5,833 bases of DNA from Wenzhouxiangella sp. Its GTDB lineage: Bacteria; Pseudomonadota; Gammaproteobacteria; Xanthomonadales; Wenzhouxiangellaceae. Below are positions 1 through 4,478 of this stretch, piece by piece. How positions within the stretch are numbered: the first letter of the stretch is position 1; each line of letters opens with the position of its first letter. Made by a program: the position numbers and the translations under genes. The DNA lies in assembly GCA_007127425.1 (NCBI GenBank), contig SKZJ01000077.1, positions 1 through 5,833 of the forward strand. Direction: 5' to 3'. The notes below the pieces were generated by a model that worked only from the letters and a program-made list of their open reading frames with translations, was not told the DNA's origin and searched no databases.

Positions 1-489
1 ATGTACGATGACCTGCTTGCGCGAATGGCGGGCTTCGTCGTCGACGCTGCCAACATCCTGAACAACCTCCCCTTCGTCGAGATAGACGTCGACACCGAGA
101 CTGCGCAACGGGCGCTCGAGGCCGGGGTTCAACAGCTTACGGGGCGTAATCTACACCTCACCCCAGACCAGTTTGCTGAGCTTGCCGGGGTTGCGGAGCC
201 CGAGCCCAGCTCGGCACTAGAGCGTTTTGATGACAGCGGCGAATACTTCAGAGCCTTGAGTAATTTGACGCGGAGGACGCTGTTCCAAGACAAAGTCGAC
301 GCGTTTACAGAAGACGGTAGGATCACGCAAGACGAGTGGTATCGCCTCGTCGCCGCGATCGAGCAGCTTGCCGGCAGGCCTGTCGACATCAGCATCGCGG
401 GGCGTGCCATCCTTCACGCCCTTCAGCGAGAGAACGTCACGTTTGAGTACAGCGGCGGGCTCCTCTCAACAGGCGGCGGGGGGAGGTGA
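1..489 (+). CDS. Unrecognised 162-aa tail-cluster protein with an internal duplication
   Basis: I do not recognise the family. The ATG is the first base of the window, so no ribosome-binding site can be seen and the true start could lie upstream; Met9 is a possible internal start. The protein looks soluble: no signal peptide or membrane segment is evident. It seems mostly helical and acidic, with a Pro/Glu-rich hinge near residues 65-72 and a Gly-rich tail (158-161). Residues 39-61 and 116-138 align without gaps (8 of 23 identical, many of the rest conservative), both centred on a Q-L-x-G-R core. Residues 105-112 (D-G-R-I-T-x-D-E) resemble the second half of an EF-hand loop, but the usual first ligands are missing. 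Its place just before the tube-initiator gene, six bases away, suggests a tail assembly or structural role, for instance a chaperone or a small hub or tape-measure partner. That is inference from position only. By eye its third codon positions seem somewhat richer in A/T than those of the later genes. Confidence 0.72.
   Translation: MYDDLLARMAGFVVDAANILNNLPFVEIDVDTETAQRALEAGVQQLTGRNLHLTPDQFAELAGVAEPEPSSALERFDDSGEYFRALSNLTRRTLFQDKVDAFTEDGRITQDEWYRLVAAIEQLAGRPVDISIAGRAILHALQRENVTFEYSGGLLSTGGGGR
115..183 (+). repeat. Internal protein repeat, copy 1, in the first gene
   Basis: Encodes residues 39-61. It aligns without gaps to residues 116-138 of the same protein, with a shared L-x-A, Q-L-x-G-R and A-x-L frame and matching hydrophobic positions. 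The DNA copies have diverged, so this is an old duplication rather than a recent slip. Confidence 0.55.
346..414 (+). repeat. Internal protein repeat, copy 2, in the first gene
   Basis: Encodes residues 116-138, partner of the copy at residues 39-61. It follows directly after the EF-hand-like D-G-R-I stretch; copy 1 lacks the D-G but shares a Thr and an acidic or amide residue in the lead-in. Confidence 0.55.
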
Positions 490-491
490 TC
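482..491 (+). promoter_or_regulatory. Extended ribosome-binding site of the tube-initiator gene
   Basis: GGAGGTGATC is complementary along all ten bases to the conserved 3' end of bacterial 16S rRNA. It ends five bases before the GTG at 496, with the GGAGG core nine bases away. It overlaps the last codons and the TGA stop of the upstream gene. This decides the GTG start and suggests strong, coupled initiation. Confidence 0.85.
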
Positions 492-495
492 GAGC

Positions 496-1092
496 GTGGC
501 AACCCTTAACGTCGACATCCCGCCCGATAAGGGCCGCATCGAGCACATCCTCGATCCGGGCAGTAACGCCAAGAACTTCTACTTCAACCCGGAGGAGATC
601 CACTTCCGTTCGACCGCGTCCTGGGTCGAGCACCGCATCGCGGGCGTTCACGACCCACGCTTGCAGTACGCGGGCGGGGAAGGAACCACGATCGACTTCC
701 GCCTCCACCTGATCCGCGACGTCGGCAAAGACGCTGAACCGCTCAACGTCGACAGCGACATCCGCTGGTTCGAGAGCCTGGTGTTCCCGGCGATCGACGT
801 CCAGAGCGTGCGGCACCGTGAGCCGCCTCGTGTGCGCTTGATGCTCGGCCGAGGGCGTGGGACCTACACCTGCGTCGTGACGGAGGTTGACGTCATTCAT
901 CGCGTGTTCTACAGCGATCTCCGCACGCGCTATGCCGAGCTCGAACTGAAGCTGATCGTGGATCGCGTCGAAGCGCGTGGGTGGGAGTTCGTTCGTAGCT
1001 CGCCCGGGACTGGCGCTGCTCCGCCTCGTATCGCAGAGCCGCAGGCTCGACGAAGCGCGCTCGCGCTCAACGGGGGGATTACGGAGGAGTGA
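496..1092 (+). CDS. CIS_tube-like baseplate tube-initiator protein
   Basis: Likely the protein that joins the central hub to the first ring of the tail tube (Afp7/Pvc7 N-terminal-like; functionally like T4 gp48/gp54). The 198-aa product has the pattern I know for this family. There is an early F-x-F-N-P-E-E segment (residues 28-34), then a Trp and I-x-G region, a Y-x-G-G-E-G-T-T-I-D-F strand (about 56-66), an aspartate-bearing stretch followed by an L-V-F-P segment, a P-P-R-V strand (110-113), and a final pair of strands ending in an A-E-L-E-L-K-L strand (147-153). Residues 156-198 look like a flexible tail rich in Ala, Pro and Arg. The start is GTG, chosen because GGAGGTGATC at 482-491 lies at good spacing. 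The stop overlaps the next start by one base. In Afp7-type proteins this domain is usually fused to LysM; here LysM is in the next gene. Assignment is from pattern recognition, not a search. Confidence 0.78.
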   Translation: MATLNVDIPPDKGRIEHILDPGSNAKNFYFNPEEIHFRSTASWVEHRIAGVHDPRLQYAGGEGTTIDFRLHLIRDVGKDAEPLNVDSDIRWFESLVFPAIDVQSVRHREPPRVRLMLGRGRGTYTCVVTEVDVIHRVFYSDLRTRYAELELKLIVDRVEARGWEFVRSSPGTGAAPPRIAEPQARRSALALNGGITEE

Positions 1093-1382
1093 TGAACACC
1101 AACCGCTACCGTAACAGCTTCTTGGTCCGCGACGAGGCGGGGGATTGGGTCTCCCCCGTGCAGCCGTTCACGGACTCACGCGAGCGCCGTAGCGACATCT
1201 TGCACACGGTCGTCGACCATGATCGTCTCGACGCGCTGGCGTCGAAATACCTTGGCAGCCCACTGCTGTGGTGGATCATCGCCGAATACAACGAGATCCT
1301 TTGGTTTCAGGACCTAGAAGTCGGAGAAGTGCTTCGGATCCCCTCGTTCGAAACGACCTATCTTGAGCTGCTGAGGAGATGA
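1092..1382 (+). CDS. LysM/gp53-like baseplate wedge or tail X-like protein
   Basis: A 96-aa protein made mostly of one LysM-like domain at residues 36-85. It has the family hallmarks: an H-T-V-V opening strand, D-R-L-D-A-L-A helix, Y-L-G-S-P-L-L-W-W turn, a second helix with A-E-Y-N, and a closing V-G-E-V-L-R-I-P strand. LysM domains in contractile tails (T4 gp53, P2 gpX, the C-terminus of Afp7) are structural baseplate elements and need not bind peptidoglycan. The N-terminal 35 residues (R-Y-R-N-S-F, then Pro/Arg-rich) resemble the lead-in of small gp53-like phage proteins. I start at the ATG at 1092. A GTG at 1089 would add one residue but sits only one base from the ribosome-binding site GGAGG (1083-1087). 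The stop of the upstream gene overlaps in a TGATG, indicating translational coupling. Its separation from the CIS_tube domain is notable. Confidence 0.87.
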   Translation: MNTNRYRNSFLVRDEAGDWVSPVQPFTDSRERRSDILHTVVDHDRLDALASKYLGSPLLWWIIAEYNEILWFQDLEVGEVLRIPSFETTYLELLRR

Positions 1383-1383
1383 C

Positions 1384-2658
1384 GTGTCACCCCGGGTGAA
1401 TAGACGAGGACCGGTCTTGCTCGTGCTCGCAGGCGGCGTCGAGTTGACGAACTACTTGCGACCGCGCACGATCTCGCTAGAGCATCGTGAGTTCAGCGAC
1501 GGCGGCAAGCAAGCCAAGATCACGCTCGCGAACCCAGGCCTCGAACTGATCGACGAACCCTTCGTGCAAGAGGGTCAACCGGTCGAGTGGCGCTTCGGGT
1601 ATCGGGAACAGCTGAGCCCGCTCTACCGGGCCAGGATCTTCGCTAGCGAACCCTCGTTCGACTCCTACTCCGGGTTGACGTTGACGCTGTACGCCTACGA
1701 CGCCGTCGCCAAGGCCGTGTGGAACACGAGGCAGCACACCTGGACCAACGACGAGGCCGACATCACCGAGAGCGACGTCATCGAGATGCTAGCTGCGAAG
1801 AACGGTTGGAACGTAGACGTCGAACCGACCAAGAACCGCTACACCGAGTTCCATCAGGACGGCATGAACGACTGGGCGTTCATTCAGGACGTCCTCGCGC
1901 CCGGCGCCGTCGCGAAAGATCCGAATCGGCGCGGCAACCACTACCGCGCGTGGTTCGACAGTCACAACGAGACCCTCCACTTCCATCCCGTGAACCTGGA
2001 CCAGAGGCCGAAGAAGGTCTACCAGTTCATGGTCGAGAACGACGATCCCATGCTAATTTCCTTCCAACCGCGCATCAACACCCAGAAACCGAACGCACAG
2101 GACGCCGTTTCTAGTACCGCCGCCGACGTCAACGGGGATGGGGAACCCGTGGACGAGACCGCGACAGCGGCCGAAACCGGCGGCACTGCCACGGATCGGT
2201 TCATCGCCAACCTCAGCGAAGAGACTGGCGAAGTGGGCCTCGTGTATGGGGTCAACGAGGACCCTGCCAGTGCCGATCCCGCCAGCGGCAGCGGCGACGC
2301 GCACGGCCGCGCCGAGTCGGCACAGGACGAAGCCGAACTGGAGTTCTTGGAGGCGATGATCACCGTCGTCGGGGATCCCGAAATCCGCGCGAACGACCTC
2401 GTCTCGATCTGGAACGTAGGTCAGAAGTTGAGCGGAAAGTACCTTGTTGACGAGGTCGTCCACACGATTGGGGACGGTTACGTGACCGAGATCAAGGGAC
2501 TCAAGGACGCACTACCGGCCGACCTGACCGGCACGGCCGCAGAATCAGGCGGCACCTCGACTGAGGATGGATCCCCATCAACGGTCGACCCTCGAATCGC
2601 CACACTTGATGAAGAAACCGGTGACGTTCAAATCATCGAACAAGGGGACGAAGAATGA
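1384..2658 (+). CDS. gpD/gp27-like baseplate hub protein (phage late control D family)
   Basis: Trimeric hub ring protein that would sit under the tail tube and hold the spike. The 424 residues show the usual layout: a first beta-barrel (about 10-105, with D-A-V-A-K-A after it), a middle domain with the typical M-N-D-W-A-F-I-Q-D-V-L helix (161-171), the W-F-D-x-H-N-E-T-L-H-F-H-P strand pair (190-202), and a C-terminal domain (about 315-377) carrying V-G-D-P-E-I (329-334), a L-S-G-K-Y-L-V-D strand and H-T-I-G-D-G-Y. Two regions are extra. An acidic Thr/Gly/Ser/Ala-rich insert (about 240-312) splits the middle and C-terminal domains, and a similar tail covers 380-424. Both hold a copy of the same module (see repeats), and the insert contains a D-V-N-G-D-G loop (248-253). 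Start GTG at 1384 is preceded by GAGGAG at 1373-1378. The end overlaps the spike gene by four bases (ATGA), matching the expected hub-spike stoichiometric pairing. In VgrG and Afp8 the hub and spike are fused; here they are separate as in P2. Confidence 0.9.
   Translation: MSPRVNRRGPVLLVLAGGVELTNYLRPRTISLEHREFSDGGKQAKITLANPGLELIDEPFVQEGQPVEWRFGYREQLSPLYRARIFASEPSFDSYSGLTLTLYAYDAVAKAVWNTRQHTWTNDEADITESDVIEMLAAKNGWNVDVEPTKNRYTEFHQDGMNDWAFIQDVLAPGAVAKDPNRRGNHYRAWFDSHNETLHFHPVNLDQRPKKVYQFMVENDDPMLISFQPRINTQKPNAQDAVSSTAADVNGDGEPVDETATAAETGGTATDRFIANLSEETGEVGLVYGVNEDPASADPASGSGDAHGRAESAQDEAELEFLEAMITVVGDPEIRANDLVSIWNVGQKLSGKYLVDEVVHTIGDGYVTEIKGLKDALPADLTGTAAESGGTSTEDGSPSTVDPRIATLDEETGDVQIIEQGDEE
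2164..2244 (+). repeat. Acidic Thr/Gly module, copy 1, in the hub gene
   Basis: Encodes residues 261-287, inside an insert between the middle and C-terminal domains of the gpD-like protein. It begins T-A-A-E-T-G-G-T-A-T and ends with I-A-N-L-S-E-E-T-G-E-V. Seventeen of 27 aligned residues match the second copy at residues 384-418, allowing an eight-residue gap. Confidence 0.7.
2533..2637 (+). repeat. Acidic Thr/Gly module, copy 2, in the hub gene
   Basis: Encodes residues 384-418 at the C-terminal end of the gpD-like protein. It begins T-A-A-E-S-G-G-T-S-T, has eight extra residues (394-401), then ends with I-A-T-L-D-E-E-T-G-D-V. Codons differ from copy 1, so the amino acid pattern, not the DNA, has been kept. 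Confidence 0.7.
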
Positions 2659-4031
2659 GACGACGCCACGTTGGACGGTGGAACCACCTCTACCCCGCGA
2701 TCGTGCGGGATGTTCACGACCCCATGCGCTCCGGGCGCATCAAGGTCGAGTGCCCGCCCGTCTACGGCGTCGGCCCCGCGCACTGGAGTCCCTGGTGCTT
2801 GCCGGCCATGGCGTCACGCTTGTGGAGCGTTCCGCTCGAGGGCGACACCGTCTGGATTGCCTTCCGCAAGGGGGACGCTCGCTTCCCGGTCTGGTTGGGT
2901 CGATACAACACCTACGCCGCCGACGGCTCACCGGAGGAGTTTCGAGCCCTCAGTGAGGGTCCGTACAAGGACGATCTGCGCGACGCGGTCGATCACCAGA
3001 ACGTGCGCGACAACAACGACCACGCCAAGGGGCACGACCACGGGGCGGGTGAGTTCTGGAACCCGTACGTCCACACCCTGCTCTTCCCCTCGGGCGCTGG
3101 CCTGCTGGTCGATGAGGAACCGGGCGAACAACGAACGACCTTGCTCGATCGCATCGGTCAGTCGCTGTCGTTCGAGGGTGACCCCAGCGCGCCGCTGGAT
3201 CCCCACGATGAGTCCCGGGTCGGGGGAGAGTACGACGCGCCGGACCTGGACGACCAGAACACACTCTTCCAGGAAGAAGGCCTGAAGGCCCGGACGAGGC
3301 TGCAAGGCCGGCACTCGCAGTTCTTGGAGATGCGCGTCGAAGCGAACGACAAGGAAGAAGAGCTAGAACTCCACGGTGGTGACATCGCGGGCTCGCACGG
3401 GTCGAAGCTGCTATTCTCCAACAGCGAGCTCGGTAAGCGGTTCACGCTCGAGCGCTTCATTCCCGGCTACAACCAGTCGCACGAGGGCGTGATCGACCCC
3501 GACGCGCTCACGACCAACTACCAGAGGCTCTATGATAGCCAGGGGCAAGAGATCAAGATCAACAGTGACGACGAGAGCCCCGACCGCTTCGTGGAGATCA
3601 AGAACGCTTCCGGCGAGAAGTTCGAGATCGCCCAAGACCGACAGGTCATGTCGTGGGAAGACCGGACCGGGACCAAGATCGAGTACGACATCGAGGCCGA
3701 GGTCTTCACCATCACCCACGGTACTGGCTTGCACACCATCAAGATCGACGTGAACGAGATCGTCGCCACCCGCGACGGCGGCGGGGTGATAACGCTCAAG
3801 GAGAACGAAGCCTCGATCAGCAACGGCGCTACGGAGTCCATCACCCTCAGTCCTTCCGGTATCGCGATGCTCTCCGCTGGTGGTGTGACCATCAACGGCA
3901 TTGACGTGGCAGTCACCGATGACGTAGTGAACACGACCGTCGATACGGATGTCACCGTGGACCCCAACAGCGGAATCGGCACAGGGTCCGGTACAGGTAC
4001 GGGTACAGTCACCGGCTCGGGTGGTGTCTGA
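2655..4031 (+). CDS. Baseplate spike protein, gpV/gp5/VgrG-like, OB fold plus beta-helix-like needle
   Basis: The membrane-puncturing central spike. The OB fold covers about residues 12-85, with Y-P-A-I-V, D-P-M-R-S-G-R-I-K-V (22-31), the Trp/Pro strands, G-D-T-V-W-I-A-F (63-70) and P-V-W-L-G-R-Y (78-84). A His/Asp-rich linker follows (H123, H127, H129). Residues about 135-175 resemble the first strands after the OB fold in gpV proteins. A long acidic insert (about 176-290) has no match I know. From residue 294 to about 415, short Gly-centred turns recur roughly every 16-23 residues (near 294, 317, 336, 355, 374, 390 and 407), separated by alternating hydrophobic strands, as expected for an intertwined trimeric beta-helix needle. 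No lysozyme domain is present. The C-terminus is a Gly/Thr/Ser-rich tail (from about residue 439) with no His-x-His metal site. The ATG at 2655 overlaps the hub gene stop; its ribosome-binding site is weak (AAGGGGA, 2642-2648), so it probably depends on coupled translation. Confidence 0.9.
   Translation: MRRRHVGRWNHLYPAIVRDVHDPMRSGRIKVECPPVYGVGPAHWSPWCLPAMASRLWSVPLEGDTVWIAFRKGDARFPVWLGRYNTYAADGSPEEFRALSEGPYKDDLRDAVDHQNVRDNNDHAKGHDHGAGEFWNPYVHTLLFPSGAGLLVDEEPGEQRTTLLDRIGQSLSFEGDPSAPLDPHDESRVGGEYDAPDLDDQNTLFQEEGLKARTRLQGRHSQFLEMRVEANDKEEELELHGGDIAGSHGSKLLFSNSELGKRFTLERFIPGYNQSHEGVIDPDALTTNYQRLYDSQGQEIKINSDDESPDRFVEIKNASGEKFEIAQDRQVMSWEDRTGTKIEYDIEAEVFTITHGTGLHTIKIDVNEIVATRDGGGVITLKENEASISNGATESITLSPSGIAMLSAGGVTINGIDVAVTDDVVNTTVDTDVTVDPNSGIGTGSGTGTGTVTGSGGV
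3984..4007 (+). repeat. Short six-base tandem repeat in the spike C-terminal tail
   Basis: Three GGTACR units (3990-4007), preceded by a related unit (GGGTCC), encode alternating Gly and Thr/Ser near the end of the spike protein. The unit is two codons long, so a change in copy number would keep the frame and alter only tail length. Confidence 0.65.
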
Positions 4032-4033
4032 TG

Positions 4034-4041
4034 AAGGAGGT
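4034..4041 (+). promoter_or_regulatory. Consensus ribosome-binding site of the gp25 gene
   Basis: AAGGAGGT is a full match to the bacterial consensus. Its GGAGG core ends six bases before the ATG at 4047. It sits just after the stop of the spike gene, so gp25 should be translated strongly and independently of the upstream gene. Confidence 0.88.
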
Positions 4042-4048
4042 AGACCAT
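4039..4048 (+). repeat. Direct repeat GGTAGACCAT, copy at the gp25 start
   Basis: Runs from the end of the ribosome-binding site into the ATG of the gp25 gene. The same ten bases recur at 4429-4438 across its stop codon. Confidence 0.6.
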
Positions 4049-4433
4049 GAGCACTGAGATCCTAGGACGCGGGCTCGATTACCCGTACCAGTTCGATCGC
4101 GGCATTCTCAAGACGATCGAGGGGGAGGACAGCGTCAAGGCAGCGCTGAAGATGCTGCTGTCAACCCCGATCGGGAGCCGTTTCATGCTGCCCGAGTACG
4201 GGTCGAACCTCCCGTTGCTTCTGTTCGAGCCGTGCGATGACCAGACCGCCATCCGTGCAGAGTCGTACGTGGGGGAAGCCGTCGAACGCTGGATCCCCCG
4301 CATCCGCTCAGCGCGCGCGCGTGTAGTTGCCGAGCCAGACCGACATCGTCTGGTGATCTCGATGACGTACACCCTCATCAACGATCCGTCAACCCGAACG
4401 TTCGTCTACCCCTTCTACCTACAAACGGGGTAG
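4047..4433 (+). CDS. gp25/gpW-like baseplate wedge protein
   Basis: A 128-aa member of the GPW/gp25 family, a conserved wedge protein that sits with gp6-like arms around the hub and contacts the first sheath ring. Visible family features are the Y-P-Y-Q-F-D lead-in (12-17), the T-P-I-G-S-R-F-x-L-P-E-Y-G-S motif (40-53), L-L-F-E-P (58-62), and the helix leading to R-W-I-P-R-I (81-86), followed by two beta strands with V-x-A-E-P-D and a C-terminal F-V-Y-P-F strand. The length is normal for the family. At the E-P-R motif, which is highly conserved in T4 gp25 and its relatives, the glutamate is replaced by isoleucine (I83-P84-R85). The start is secure: AAGGAGGT at 4034-4041, six bases upstream of the ATG. 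It lies 15 bases after the spike gene and just before a J-type wedge gene, the usual W-J order. Confidence 0.93.
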   Translation: MSTEILGRGLDYPYQFDRGILKTIEGEDSVKAALKMLLSTPIGSRFMLPEYGSNLPLLLFEPCDDQTAIRAESYVGEAVERWIPRIRSARARVVAEPDRHRLVISMTYTLINDPSTRTFVYPFYLQTG

Positions 4434-4449
4434 ACCATCTGAGTAGGTA
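4404..4449 (+). promoter_or_regulatory. Inverted repeat with possible H-type pseudoknot at the gp25-gpJ junction
   Basis: GTCTACCCC at 4404-4412 pairs perfectly with GGGGTAGAC at 4427-4435, enclosing the end and the stop codon (TAG, 4431-4433) of the gp25 gene. Within the 14-base loop, TACCTAC (4416-4422) is complementary to GTAGGTA at 4443-4449 downstream, so a second stem could form a pseudoknot with 3-, 4- and 7-base connecting loops. No T-run follows, so it is not a standard terminator. It ends about 15 bases before the ribosome-binding site of the gpJ gene and could affect stability, processing or translation of that gene. The fold is inferred, and a nine-base stem alone could be chance. 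Confidence 0.4.
4429..4438 (+). repeat. Direct repeat GGTAGACCAT, copy at the gp25 stop
   Basis: Contains the TAG stop of the gp25 gene and forms part of the 3' arm of the inverted repeat there. Its partner at 4039-4048 lies across the start of the same gene. Confidence 0.6.
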
Positions 4450-4478
4450 ACAGTGTTAGCCTAGGGAGAGGTTCTATC

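Noticed and set aside
466..900. 144-codon open frame on the - strand
   Set aside because: Antisense shadow of the tube-initiator gene, whose own frame shows family motifs and a strong ribosome-binding site.
1143..1346. LysM-like domain as evidence for a peptidoglycan-degrading enzyme
   Set aside because: No hydrolase domain is attached. Small LysM proteins at this place in contractile tails are structural wedge or tube-linked parts.
2564..2577. Small hairpin GATGG-ATCC-CCATC in the hub gene
   Set aside because: Only a five-base stem inside coding sequence, with no T-run. Expected by chance.
40..2589. Eight GTCGAC palindromes, seven of them in the first 1.22 kb (first at 40, last at 2584)
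   Set aside because: All eight fall in frame as Val-Asp codon pairs, so codon and residue use explain them. No spacing pattern suggests binding sites.
3021..3041. His cluster H123, H127, H129 of the spike as a catalytic or zinc motif
   Set aside because: It sits in an acidic linker after the OB fold and does not match a known metalloenzyme motif. Metal binding is possible but unsupported.
3530..4054. 174-codon open frame on the - strand
   Set aside because: Antisense to the well-supported spike gene. The Ser/Pro/Val-rich product has no recognisable features and no ribosome-binding site was evident.
4031..4057. Eight-codon mini-ORF starting in the stop of the spike gene and overlapping the gp25 start
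   Set aside because: It has no ribosome-binding site of its own, its codons are made up of the gp25 ribosome-binding site, and such short frames are frequent by chance.
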